Positions 51,331 to 59,695 of a DNA stretch of 64,000 nucleotides are shown piece by piece. The notes below the pieces were generated by a model. It did no database searches. It worked only from the letters and a program-made list of their open reading frames with translations, and was not told where the DNA came from. The stretch comes from Candidatus Goldiibacteriota bacterium HGW-Goldbacteria-1 (GTDB taxonomy: Bacteria; Oederibacteriota; PGYV01): contig PGYV01000007.1 in NCBI GenBank assembly GCA_002839855.1, positions 62,001-126,000 on the forward strand, written 5' to 3'. The stretch's first letter is position 1. Every line of letters begins with the position of its first letter. The position numbers were made by a program, and so were the translations under genes.

Positions 51331-51795
51331 TTATTTTGGCAGCGCGCCAAATAAACCCATTATACCTTTATGTATATTGTGCGGAAAACCCGCGTTTGGC
51401 ATAAACATCATTGGGCAGAACCCTGTAATACACTTTATCCCGTTGGTCTCGCATGCCGCTATTGCCTTTGTGTTTGATATGCCTTTCATAACGTGTTCGT
51501 GAATCCAAAGTTCTTTCACGCCGGCTTTTGCGCATTCATTTGCCACTTTGTCCTGTTCCGCGGGCGGCACCACGGCAATCGCCGCGTTTACGCCGCCGGG
51601 TATATCTGCCACGCTTTTAAACGCCGGCTCGCCGTTTATTTCAGACGCGTTGGGATTAACCGGAAACACTTCATACCCTTTTTTTATAAGCTCCATATAA
51701 AGCATATTGCCGTATTTTTTATTGTTTCTTGAAGCGCCTATCACCGCGATTTTCTTATTTCCAAAAAAACCTTCCACATCCTGTTTTCCTATCAT
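51331..51795 (-). CDS. CoA-binding domain protein
   Basis: A protein of about 154 residues with a single CoA-binding Rossmann domain (CoA_binding_2): KIAVIGASRNNKKYGNMLYMELIKKGYEVFPVNP (from about residue 17), VNAAIAVVPP and KELWIHEHVM. YccU-like proteins of this type bind CoA or nucleotides; their function is unknown. I place the start at ATG 51795, which has GCGGAGGC 5 nt before; a start at 51822 has no ribosome site. Confidence 0.85.
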   Translation of the reverse strand: MIGKQDVEGFFGNKKIAVIGASRNNKKYGNMLYMELIKKGYEVFPVNPNASEINGEPAFKSVADIPGGVNAAIAVVPPAEQDKVANECAKAGVKELWIHEHVMKGISNTKAIAACETNGIKCITGFCPMMFMPNAGFPHNIHKGIMGLFGALPK

Positions 51796-51870
51796 ATATG
51801 CCTCCGCAAAATTTTCATACATTATATTATTATCCCGCTAAATATCAATTAGAATTTAAACAACAAACCG

Positions 51871-52896
51871 TTATTCAATAAACATCCTGTTTCCGTGTTC
51901 CGTGAATTTCACATTCATCCCCTTTGAATACTCCTTAATCCTTTCCTTTATAACAGCGGCTTCTTCGCCCTTGGCAAAATGCGGCCTGCTTTTTTCAATC
52001 TTTGCCGGCGTAATATACGCGTCTTTTACGGCTCCGTCGGATAACCTGCAGCTGAATATCATGGTGTCTGTCTGTATGTCCTTAAACTGGTCAAATACAA
52101 AATTACCCAGGCTGTAAAGTATTATCGCATTTTTATATTTTTCTATCCCCTGCAGTACGTGAGGGTGGTGTCCTATGATAAGGTCAGCGCCGGAATCCAC
52201 AAGCATACGCGCAAGTTTTTTCTGTTTTTTACCGGGATAATTTTTATATTCTTCCCCCCAGTGAAAAGACACAAAAATATAATCAGCCAGCCCTTTTGCC
52301 GCAGACACGGCTTTACGCATCTCTTTTTCTGAAGGGTGGCACGGCTGCGGCGTGTTACAGCTGTTCATATCTTTATCAGTCTCATAATAAAAATCCGCAA
52401 ACGCAAACAGCGCTATTGTCACACCGTTGCCGGTTATTATGCGCGGTTCAAGCGCGTGCTCCCTGTTATATCCCGCGCCCGCGTGCATTACACCAAGATC
52501 ATCAAGATTTTTTATGGTCTGCGAAACGCCTGTGTAATTGCAGTCCAGCATGTGATTATTTGCAAGTGACACCGTATTAAAACCGGAATTTTTAAACCCT
52601 TCCATTTTTTCCGGCTCGCACCTAAACGCGTATGGCTTTTTTCTTTTTTTCTCCGTGGAAATGGGGGTTTCAAGGTTACAGAAAGACACGTCGTGCGCTT
52701 TGACAAACGCCCTTATATTTTCAAACGGGTAATCATACCCGTAAGCTTCCATATTTGCCTTTACGCCGCGGTCCAGCATCACATCGCCGGCAGCGCAGAA
52801 ATAAACCGTTTTTGGCGCCATTAAATACTGCCTGTTTGCCGCGCACGAACTTAATAAAAAGATTACCGGCAGAATTAGAATGTATTTTATTTTCAT
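51871..52896 (-). CDS. CapA-family (PGA_cap) lipoprotein
   Basis: A 341-residue exported protein with lipobox LLSSCAA (Cys18). The domain is the metallophosphatase-like CapA/PGA_cap fold: GDVMLDRGV, CNLETPIS, LANNHMLDC, FHWGEE, GHHPHVLQGIE and YSLGNFVFDQ appear in the usual order. Family members act in poly-gamma-glutamate capsule production or related surface polymers, but no capB/capC neighbours exist. Its ATG overlaps the stop of the Lpd-like gene (ATGA). Confidence 0.92.
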   Translation of the reverse strand: MKIKYILILPVIFLLSSCAANRQYLMAPKTVYFCAAGDVMLDRGVKANMEAYGYDYPFENIRAFVKAHDVSFCNLETPISTEKKRKKPYAFRCEPEKMEGFKNSGFNTVSLANNHMLDCNYTGVSQTIKNLDDLGVMHAGAGYNREHALEPRIITGNGVTIALFAFADFYYETDKDMNSCNTPQPCHPSEKEMRKAVSAAKGLADYIFVSFHWGEEYKNYPGKKQKKLARMLVDSGADLIIGHHPHVLQGIEKYKNAIILYSLGNFVFDQFKDIQTDTMIFSCRLSDGAVKDAYITPAKIEKSRPHFAKGEEAAVIKERIKEYSKGMNVKFTEHGNRMFIE

Positions 52897-54200
52897 ATGC
52901 CGGAAACTGAAGGGGCGGTCTCGCCGTATATCAGGGCTTCTATTATTATCTCTGAATAACTTGGATGGATGTGCATGGTGTTTTTTACGGTTTCCACACT
53001 GACGCCGGCATTTATTATAAGCCCTATTTCATTCATCATATCAGCTATTTCGTAACCCACGGCAGACGCGCCTATCACCCTGTCATCCGCCGTCAACAGT
53101 TTTAAAAATCCCGCGTCGCTTTCTTCCACTACGGCTTTGCCTATGCCTTTAAAAAAATATTTATATACTTTATACTCTATGCCGTTTTTCCGCGCGTCCG
53201 CTTCGGAAAAACCCGCGCTGCCTGTCTGCGGCATTGAAAAAACAAGTTTAGGTATCCTTATGTAATCCAGGTCACCGGATTTTCCCGTGGCCATATTATC
53301 CACGGCGGTTTCAGCTTCTTTATATGCGGTGTACGCAAGCATGGGCGAATTGATGCAGTCGCCGGCGGCGTATATGCCTTTTACGTTTGTCATCATGTCG
53401 CCGTTTACTTTAATAAACCCTTTTTCATCGGTTTGAATACCTGCGGCTTCAAGATTAAGCCCTGCCGTATAAGGCACCCTGCCTGTGGCTTCAATTATAA
53501 TGTCATAGTTTTCTTCTGTGCGCGTTCCATTACTTTCTATTGTCACAATCCCGCCGTCATCGGGCACCGCAATGCCAGCGCCGCTGATTATTTTTATCTT
53601 CTTTTTCTTAAACTCCCTGACAAGCGCCCTTACTGCCTCTTCATCCATTCCATATAATATAGAAGGCGCAGCTTCCGCTATTGTAACTTCCACCCCTATA
53701 TTATTAAGGAAGGACGCGTATTCGCACCCTATCACTCCGCCGCCTATTATAAGGGCGCGCTTTGGCACCGGGTTTAAGGCAAATATTATTTCCGGAGAAC
53801 TTACTTTGCCGCTTTTGAAAAGCCTGCGTGCTGATGAACCCGTGGATATAAGGATGTTCTTTGACTGATAGGCGTTTCCCGCCGCTTCAATTTCATTGGC
53901 GGATATAAAACGCGCCTGCGCTTCCAGAATTTCTATCCCGGCTGCCTGCATTCTTGCTTTAAGCCCGCTTCTTATCGCGTTTATTTTCTGCGCCACGGTT
54001 GAAATTATTTTTTCATAATCAGCGCTGTGTCCTGAATGGTGAAGCAGCCCTTTAAGCGGAATGCACCCTTCGTTAAGGCAGGTGCCGCCAAGGTTGTTTA
54101 AGTTTTTTTCTATAAGAAGAGTTTTCATCCCCGCCTTTGCCGCAAGCAGCGCCGCAGTATAGCCGGCAGGGCCTGAACCTATTACAATTAAATCATACAT
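52893..54200 (-). CDS. lpdA: Dihydrolipoamide dehydrogenase-like disulfide oxidoreductase
   Basis: A 435-residue FAD/NAD enzyme. The FAD motif GSGPAGYTAALLAAKAG is at 8-24. The redox disulfide is GGTCLNEGCIP (about 38-48). IGGGVIGCEYA binds NAD. GIYAAGDC closes the FAD site, and the dimer-interface base HIHPSYSE holds His and Glu. Pyruvate-dehydrogenase subunit genes are absent nearby, so it may serve another lipoyl complex or reduce a different disulfide; it is also slightly shorter than typical Lpd (about 460-470). ATG with GGGAGAAAAATA. Confidence 0.88.
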   Translation of the reverse strand: MYDLIVIGSGPAGYTAALLAAKAGMKTLLIEKNLNNLGGTCLNEGCIPLKGLLHHSGHSADYEKIISTVAQKINAIRSGLKARMQAAGIEILEAQARFISANEIEAAGNAYQSKNILISTGSSARRLFKSGKVSSPEIIFALNPVPKRALIIGGGVIGCEYASFLNNIGVEVTIAEAAPSILYGMDEEAVRALVREFKKKKIKIISGAGIAVPDDGGIVTIESNGTRTEENYDIIIEATGRVPYTAGLNLEAAGIQTDEKGFIKVNGDMMTNVKGIYAAGDCINSPMLAYTAYKEAETAVDNMATGKSGDLDYIRIPKLVFSMPQTGSAGFSEADARKNGIEYKVYKYFFKGIGKAVVEESDAGFLKLLTADDRVIGASAVGYEIADMMNEIGLIINAGVSVETVKNTMHIHPSYSEIIIEALIYGETAPSVSGI

Positions 54201-54217
54201 CTTATTTTTCTCCCGGA

Positions 54218-56581
54218 TTAATCGCCTATGTATTCCCTTGGCTTATTGCCGTCAGCTTCTGTTATAAGCCCTTTTTCTTCCATATCATCTATCATGCGCG
54301 CGGCCTTGGAATAGCCTATGCCAAGTTTTCTCTGAAGATAAGACGTTGAAATATTGCCTTTGTTTTTGGCAAGGTCTATGGCTTTCTTCATCATCTCATC
54401 GCCGCCGGTTCCGGTGTCGCCGTCGCCGGAAAGGTCCGGATCATCATCTTTCATGTCAAATTCCGGTGATATATCCGGTTTTCTCTGTTTCTTTATAAAG
54501 TGGCACACTTTTGATATTTCTTCTGATGATACAAAAGCCGCCTGCCCTCTTAAAGGTTTGCTGATATCAGCCGGCGCGTAAAGCATATCGCCGCGCCCTA
54601 AAAGCGCGTCTGCGCCGTTCATGTCAAGTATTGTGCGCGAATCCACCTTGGACATTACCTGAAACGCTATCCTTGACGGGAAGTTGGCTTTAATAACGCC
54701 GGTGATAACATCAACCGAAGGACGCTGCGTGGCAAGCACTATGTGAATGCCAACGGCGCGCGCAAGCTGGGCAAGGCGCTGCAAAGACGCTTCCACGTTT
54801 GCTTTTGCCAGCGTCATTAAGTCGGCAAGCTCGTCTATTATCAGTATTATATAAGGAAGGGATTTCTTTAAATCTTCGGGGTTAAAATCCGGCTCGCTCT
54901 TTAACTGCATATTGAATTCAGACGCCATTTTATTGTATGTGTTTATATCCCTGGCGCCTTCCTTGGCAAGCATGTCATAGCGGTAGTCCATTTCATAGGT
55001 AAGTTTTTTCAGAACGTATGCCGCGTGCTTGGGGTCGGTGATTACGGGGGATATTAAATGCGGTATGTCGCGGTAGTGCGTAAGTTCCACGCGCTTGGGG
55101 TCCACAAGCACAAGTTTTACTTCGTCAGGCGATGCCTTATATATCACGCTCATGATTATGGAATTGATACAAACGCTTTTGCCCGACCCGGTGGCGCCGG
55201 CTATTAAAAGATGAGGCATTTTTCCAAGCTCCGCAATTATCGCTTTTCCGCCAAGGTCCTTGCCTATTGCCATTGTAAGAAGGGAGCCCGAATCCTGAAA
55301 GGCTTCGGTTTCTATAAGTTCTTTTAACGTGATAGTTTTCTTATTTGATTTTGGAACTTCTATGCCTATCAGGGATTTATTTGGAACCGGCGCAACGCGC
55401 ACCTGTTCCACGCGCATTGACAGCGCTATGTCATCGGCAAGGTTTACCACACGGGATACCTTGGTGCCTGTGGCAAGTTCAAGTTCAAAGCGCGATATTA
55501 CCGGCCCGTCCACCACGTTTACCACTTCCGCTTCCACGCCGAAATCCTTAAGGGTCTTTTTCAGCTTTTCCGCGTCTTCCGCGTAGTCTTTCTTTTCGCC
55601 GCCGGCGGTATCAACAGCGTTTCCTTTTAACAGGTCAATTGACGGCAGGGTGTAATCGCCTTTTACCACTGCCTGTATCGCCTTTGTCTTTTTTTCCGAA
55701 GGTTCATCAGGGGTTATTATATTTAACTTTTCTCTTTTTACGGGTTTTTTTCTTTCCTGTTCTTCCGCTTTTTCCTGCTCTTTAAGTTTTTTCGCCGCTT
55801 CTTTTTCTTCCTTCTTTGTCATGGGCTTTTCGGTTTCTTTTTTTGCCTTTGGTTTTTTCTCTTTTACCTCATCTTCTTCGTCGTCTTCATCATCTTCTTT
55901 ATTATTTCTTATATCCATAAAAAGCGATTTGACATAATCGGCCGCGTTCATAAACACATCGCGCGCAAACCTTCCTGCCGCAAAAAGCATTTCTTCTTTT
56001 CCAAGCAGAAAAAATGACAAGGCAGTAAGAAGTATAAATACGATATACGCCCCGATTATGTTAAACCAGGCGGATAAAAAGTGCGCAAGGTTATAACCCA
56101 GAATTCCGCCCGTATAAAATTTATAGTTTCCGTCCATTACCCTTAAAACGGCAGGCATGCCTTCCCAGAATGTCCGCATATCCCGTCCGATTAATTTTGC
56201 CACCTTTTCCATATGAAAAGTTTCAAGCGCGCCGCCTTTTACCACAAGCGCCATAAAAAGCGATATGGAAATAAGAGCGGCAGAAAACCCCGCAAGATAC
56301 CTTGTAGAAGCATACTTCATTTCATTTCTGAAAACCGCGTATGAATAGAAACCCGTTATAAAAGGAATAACATATGATGCCTTGCCGAAGAAAACATATA
56401 AATACCTGGCTATCACTTCTCCAAACGGCCCAAGCAGGTTTCTGTCATTTATTATTATAAAGGAAAAGAAGGTTATTATAGAAATAAGCCCCAGCGAAAC
56501 CGCAAGGTAAATATCCGGCTGCTGATCAGGCTTTACTTTTGATTTTGAACGGCTTTTTGCTTTTTTTGATTTTTTTGCCAA
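54218..56581 (-). CDS. ftsK: DNA translocase FtsK/SpoIIIE
   Basis: A 787-residue septal DNA pump that helps segregate chromosome termini at division. About four membrane helices are in the first 190 residues. A highly charged Lys/Glu linker follows (about 215-310). The motor domain has Walker A GATGSGKSVC (about 472) and Walker B LIIDELADLM, with LARAVGIHIVLATQRPSVDVITG. The C-terminal gamma winged helix (ISTSYLQRKLGIGYSKAARMIDDMEE, from about 735) reads KOPS-like sites. The start is TTG at 56581 with AAGGGTGG upstream. Confidence 0.96.
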   Translation of the reverse strand: MAKKSKKAKSRSKSKVKPDQQPDIYLAVSLGLISIITFFSFIIINDRNLLGPFGEVIARYLYVFFGKASYVIPFITGFYSYAVFRNEMKYASTRYLAGFSAALISISLFMALVVKGGALETFHMEKVAKLIGRDMRTFWEGMPAVLRVMDGNYKFYTGGILGYNLAHFLSAWFNIIGAYIVFILLTALSFFLLGKEEMLFAAGRFARDVFMNAADYVKSLFMDIRNNKEDDEDDEEDEVKEKKPKAKKETEKPMTKKEEKEAAKKLKEQEKAEEQERKKPVKREKLNIITPDEPSEKKTKAIQAVVKGDYTLPSIDLLKGNAVDTAGGEKKDYAEDAEKLKKTLKDFGVEAEVVNVVDGPVISRFELELATGTKVSRVVNLADDIALSMRVEQVRVAPVPNKSLIGIEVPKSNKKTITLKELIETEAFQDSGSLLTMAIGKDLGGKAIIAELGKMPHLLIAGATGSGKSVCINSIIMSVIYKASPDEVKLVLVDPKRVELTHYRDIPHLISPVITDPKHAAYVLKKLTYEMDYRYDMLAKEGARDINTYNKMASEFNMQLKSEPDFNPEDLKKSLPYIILIIDELADLMTLAKANVEASLQRLAQLARAVGIHIVLATQRPSVDVITGVIKANFPSRIAFQVMSKVDSRTILDMNGADALLGRGDMLYAPADISKPLRGQAAFVSSEEISKVCHFIKKQRKPDISPEFDMKDDDPDLSGDGDTGTGGDEMMKKAIDLAKNKGNISTSYLQRKLGIGYSKAARMIDDMEEKGLITEADGNKPREYIGD

Positions 56582-56739
56582 TTGTATCCACCCTTGTAAT
56601 TTTATTATTGCGTACCGGTGATTATAACCGAAAAACGGTTATTTTGCATTATTGATTTTTATGGGCAGGTTTTGCCTGTTACGATATTTTATACCCGGTA
56701 TCCGGTATTGCTGATGGTTAATAATTGCTTTTGCCCATA

Positions 56740-56781
56740 AACATAAAAAGGGGCTAATTCTCATTAGCCCCTTTTTATGTT
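56740..56781 (-). terminator. 18-bp perfect hairpin terminator after the tiny Lys-rich gene
   Basis: Arms AACATAAAAAGGGGCTAA and its exact complement around TTCTCA. T-rich arms make it work in both directions. It lies 21 bp past the stop of the gene at 56802-56849 and separates it from ftsK. Confidence 0.9.
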
Positions 56782-56801
56782 GTTACCCCGTTTTAATCAA
56801 C

Positions 56802-56849
56802 TTATTTCTTTTTTGCTTTTTTCTTTGCTGCTTTTTTCTTGGCTGCCAT
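56802..56849 (-). CDS. Tiny Lys/Ala-rich 15-residue protein
   Basis: The frame encodes MAAKKKAAKKKAKKK and a TAA stop. AAAGGGGGGAG, an exceptionally strong ribosome site, ends about 7 nt before ATG. A near-consensus promoter is 125 bp upstream and an 18-bp hairpin terminator follows, so this is a compact, complete transcription unit of about 220 nt. The sequence resembles the tails of histone H1-like bacterial proteins, so it may bind nucleic acid or acidic polymers. It could instead be a leader or the by-product of a small RNA. I do not recognise a named family. Confidence 0.65.
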   Translation of the reverse strand: MAAKKKAAKKKAKKK

Positions 56850-56972
56850 TGGGTACTCCCCCCTTTCGGTGTTAAAGTTTTTAACAAGAGTTTAAGAAAA
56901 CCCTTTGTTTTTGAATCTCTGTTTTTTTCATACTTCCTGTTGTGTAAGAGCTGCTGCCTTTCTTCAAGACCT

Positions 56973-57000
56973 AGTATATAATATATAATTTTTTTGTCAA
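56973..57000 (-). promoter_or_regulatory. Strong promoter of the tiny Lys-rich gene
   Basis: On minus: TTGACA (exact), 16-nt A/T spacer, TATACT. Predicted start near 56966, giving a 117-nt leader. Confidence 0.8.
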
Positions 57001-57173
57001 CAAATAAAATCGGTTTTATACCTAATTAACCTTAAATTTGATGAAAATTTAACGTTTTTTGTTTGTTTTTGAATTATTTTGAACTTTTTTAAACCATATT
57101 TGTCCACAGGTTATTAACAGTTAGTCTACAATAACAAATATATGTTGTGGCTAACTCGTATTTTAATACTCCC
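57001..57173. other. AT-rich noncoding stretch
   Basis: Upstream of the promoter at 56973. It contains TTGTCCACA (57100-57108), a single DnaA-box-like 9-mer, and no coding frame. I see nothing else in it. Confidence 0.5.
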
Positions 57174-57212
57174 GAGGGACAGATGCACAGATGCACAGAG
57201 GGACGGAAGTAA
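57174..57212. repeat. Family B word repeat, left copy
   Basis: Words GAGGGACAGATGCACAG, ATGCACAGAGGGACGGAAG and an A-rich tail. The same words recur at 57440-57475 and 63646-63822. It flanks the 199-bp inverted-repeat element on the left. Confidence 0.75.
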
Positions 57213-57229
57213 AAGTAAAAAATAAAACA

Positions 57230-57428
57230 GGGGTTATGTGTGTTTTTTCAGAAGCGACGCGCAAGCATACTTTATACGCGATACAATGTATGTAATGCTG
57301 CGCCGGCATATTCGGATGTGCCGCGAGTTCACGGTTGCTAATGACGTTAATCTTACCGAATAATTCAAGCTTGTTTGACTGCAAGAACACCAGTTTGCGG
57401 CGAGCACTGAAAAAATATACATAACCCC
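57230..57428. mobile_element. MITE-like 199-bp element with terminal inverted repeats
   Basis: Left end GGGGTTATGTGTGTTTTTTC (57230-57249, then AG) and right end, whose complement begins GGGGTTATGTATATTTTTTC (57428-57409), match at 20 of 22 positions. The interior is more GC-rich than the flanks. A 99-codon open frame crosses the whole element on minus but has no ribosome site and no recognised family. No target duplication is obvious. It is bracketed by family B repeats. Confidence 0.5.
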
Positions 57429-57439
57429 GGTTAAAAATT

Positions 57440-57475
57440 GAGGGACAGATGGTCGGATGCACAGAGGGACAGAGG
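57440..57475. repeat. Family B word repeat, right copy
   Basis: GAGGGACAGATGGTCGGATG, CACAGAGGGACAGAGG. A direct, not inverted, copy of 57174-57212. Confidence 0.7.
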
Positions 57476-57489
57476 AAAACGTTAAAAAC

Positions 57490-57625
57490 AGCGGTCTAAG
57501 CTATAGGCAGATAAACATAAGCGAAGACAAACAAAATCTTTCGCTATAGCTTAACCGCCTATATTTTTAAGGTGCTATGTTTTAATCTTTCGCTTATGCT
57601 TAATTGCTTATCTGCATATAGCTTA
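57490..57625. repeat. Family C word repeats in inverted arrangement after the phosphomutase
   Basis: TAAGCTATAGGCAGATAA (57497-57514) and TTATCTGCATATAGCTTA (57608-57625) are reverse complements at 17 of 18 positions. Between them lie further TAAGCGAAGA/TCTTTCGCTTA words. The array ends 4 bp before the phosphomutase stop codon. It is related to 41400-41683. Confidence 0.8.
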
Positions 57626-57629
57626 ACAT

Positions 57630-59051
57630 TCAGCTTTTAATAAACTTTTCGCCTTCTTCAAGAATTTTGTTTAACACCTTTTTTTCTTTTGCTTCCGCGT
57701 AAAGCCTTACTATGGGTTCTGTGCCTGACAGCCTTATCATTGCCCAGGTATCGCGCCCAAGCATAAATTTATATCCGTCAACAGTGATAAGTTCAAGGAC
57801 ATCAAAAGAACCAAATTTGTCATTGGCGCCATTTTTAAGCCTTTCAATTATTGCCTGCATTTTTTCATTTGTAAGCCTGAAATTCTTTCTGTCATTTATA
57901 AACGGCCCTGTTTTTTCTTCCAGTTCCTTTAACAGTTCCTTAATGGTCTTCTTGCTTTTGGCCACCATTTCCACCACAAGCAGGCACGCTATTATTCCGT
58001 CTTTTTCCGGAATGTGTCCGTGCACCGTAAGCCCGTTTGATTCTTCCCCGCCTATCACTATTTCTTCTTCCTGCATTATCTCGCCGATGTATTTAAAACC
58101 CACAGGTGTTTCATGAAGCACCCTTTTATGAATCTTTGCCACCGCATCCACCATATGCGATGTTGCAACTGAACGGATAACGGAACCGGGCCAGTCCCTG
58201 CTTTTTATCAGGTAATCCAGAAGCAAAGGCAGTATCTTGTTTGCCTGAATATAACTTCCGTCGCTGTCAATTATGCCGTAGCGGTCGGCGTCGCCGTCCG
58301 TGGCCACGCCAAGCATGGCTTTTTCTTTTTTTACCATGGCTATAAGGTCAGCCACGTTTTTTTCAGCCGGTTCAGGGGGAAACCCGCCAAAATACACATC
58401 CCTGTGGTCGTTTATAACCTTAACATTGGCGCCTGCTTCAATTAACAGCGTGTCAAGGTAACCTCTTCCTGTTGCAAACAGGGGGTCCACCACTATTTTC
58501 ATTTTTGATTTTTTAATAGCTTTAAAGTCCACAATTTCCTTAAGCCTTTCAAGGTAAAATGGTTTTGGGTCAAAATAAGTTATAAGCTTCTTTTCCATGG
58601 CTGTTTCTTTTTCCATAAAATTGATTGTGGTCTGTTCCTTTATATTTTTCTCTATTTCAGAAGTCTCTGCCGGAGTTGCCGGCCCGCCCCAGGAAGGACT
58701 GAATTTAAGGCCGTTATATTCCGCGGGATTGTGGGAAGCCGTAAAGTTAATGCCGCCGGCAGCTTTTCTTCTGATAACTTCATAAGAGATAACAGGCGTA
58801 GGCGTGTCCCTGTCGCATACAAGCGACGGTATGCCGTTCGCGGCAAGCACGCACGCGGTTGTTTCGCAGAACTTTTCCGAGAGGAACCTTGCATCGCCGC
58901 CCACTATTACGGGTTTGCCCTTAAGTTCATCTTTTGTTTTAATAAAATCCGCTATTGCCTGAACAACTATCTTCACGTTTCCAAACGTAAAGTCATCGCT
59001 CATTATCCCGCGCCATCCGGAAGTCCCGAATTTAATCTCTTTTGTTGACAT
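57630..59051 (-). CDS. Phosphoglucomutase/phosphomannomutase (alpha-D-phosphohexomutase)
   Basis: A 473-residue four-domain phosphohexomutase interconverting hexose 1- and 6-phosphates for surface-sugar supply. The phosphoserine loop is TASHNPAEYNG (about 101-111). The metal loop is ATDGDADRYG (about 240). The sugar-binding loop is GGEESNG, and the phosphate-binding loop is RLSGTEPIVRLYAEA near the C-terminus. Specificity (glucose, mannose or glucosamine) cannot be fixed from the motifs. ATG with AGGAGGACATT, an excellent ribosome site. An array of inverted repeats lies upstream at 59235-59297. Confidence 0.94.
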   Translation of the reverse strand: MSTKEIKFGTSGWRGIMSDDFTFGNVKIVVQAIADFIKTKDELKGKPVIVGGDARFLSEKFCETTACVLAANGIPSLVCDRDTPTPVISYEVIRRKAAGGINFTASHNPAEYNGLKFSPSWGGPATPAETSEIEKNIKEQTTINFMEKETAMEKKLITYFDPKPFYLERLKEIVDFKAIKKSKMKIVVDPLFATGRGYLDTLLIEAGANVKVINDHRDVYFGGFPPEPAEKNVADLIAMVKKEKAMLGVATDGDADRYGIIDSDGSYIQANKILPLLLDYLIKSRDWPGSVIRSVATSHMVDAVAKIHKRVLHETPVGFKYIGEIMQEEEIVIGGEESNGLTVHGHIPEKDGIIACLLVVEMVAKSKKTIKELLKELEEKTGPFINDRKNFRLTNEKMQAIIERLKNGANDKFGSFDVLELITVDGYKFMLGRDTWAMIRLSGTEPIVRLYAEAKEKKVLNKILEEGEKFIKS

Positions 59052-59234
59052 AATGTCCTCCTGTTATTTTCCCTTTTTGGGTTTAAATCCTGTAAACAGG
59101 AAATATGATATATTATTTTTCGCGGTTTTACAACAGAATCGTGAGGCAGATTAGTTTTATATACCGTGCTTACATCTGAAACCGTCTTAATACAACCATC
59201 CATTTTACTTTTTTGCTCCAAACCCAGCTTTTAC

Positions 59235-59297
59235 ATATGCACTATTTCAAGATAAAACAGTGCATATTTTCCCGATATGCACTAAACCAGTACATAT
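59235..59297. promoter_or_regulatory. Array of four ATATGCACT/AGTGCATAT half sites
   Basis: ATATGCACT (59235), AGTGCATAT (59259), ATATGCACT (59275) and AGTACATAT (59289) alternate in orientation within 63 bp. This looks like two operator dyads or nested hairpins. It lies between the small TPR gene's stop and the phosphomutase start, 184 bp before the latter. Confidence 0.5.
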
Positions 59298-59303
59298 CCT
59301 GTT

Positions 59304-59672
59304 TTAAATCTTCCACCACGGAATAATCTCAAGCCCGTTTTTTATCTTACCCAGATTATCTTCCATTTCTTCAATAACTTCAATATCTATAGAATCATCC
59401 TCCAAAAACTTACGCGCAATTACAAGCGCCCGTTCCTGAAACCAGACAGCTTTTTCAGCCTGCCCGGTTTTGGCATAAAGCATCGCAAGGCATTCGCAGC
59501 CGGCGTGATGGTCCGGCTGAGCAAGGGCAAGTTCCTTAAACTTTAATTCTGCAGTTTTATAATCGCCGGACATATAAGCGTTCTGCCCGGCTTCTTCAAT
59601 GGCAGAATCGTCTTCCTCACAGGGTTTAATATATGTTATTTCCTTTTCTATATCAGTAATATAGTCTGTCAT
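59304..59672 (-). CDS. Small tetratricopeptide-repeat protein
   Basis: A 122-residue protein with about two TPR units: AIEEAGQNAYMSGDYKTAELKFKELALAQPD (from about residue 23) and HAGCECLAMLYAKTGQAEKAVWFQERALV. There is no signal peptide, so it is probably a cytoplasmic adaptor. ATG with CGGAGGCTTAA. It lies 24 bp after the ST7-like TPR gene and is probably cotranscribed with it. Confidence 0.8.
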   Translation of the reverse strand: MTDYITDIEKEITYIKPCEEDDSAIEEAGQNAYMSGDYKTAELKFKELALAQPDHHAGCECLAMLYAKTGQAEKAVWFQERALVIARKFLEDDSIDIEVIEEMEDNLGKIKNGLEIIPWWKI

Positions 59673-59695
59673 TTAAGCCTCCGGAATAGTGTTTA

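Noticed and set aside
57100-57108. TTGTCCACA, a DnaA-box-like 9-mer in AT-rich DNA, as a hint of a replication origin
   Set aside because: Only one box was seen and dnaA, dnaN or gidA genes are absent; one 9-mer match is expected by chance.
57163-57462. A 99-codon minus-strand frame as a gene
   Set aside because: It lacks a ribosome site, begins and ends in family B repeats and matches no family I know; better seen as passing through the inverted-repeat element.
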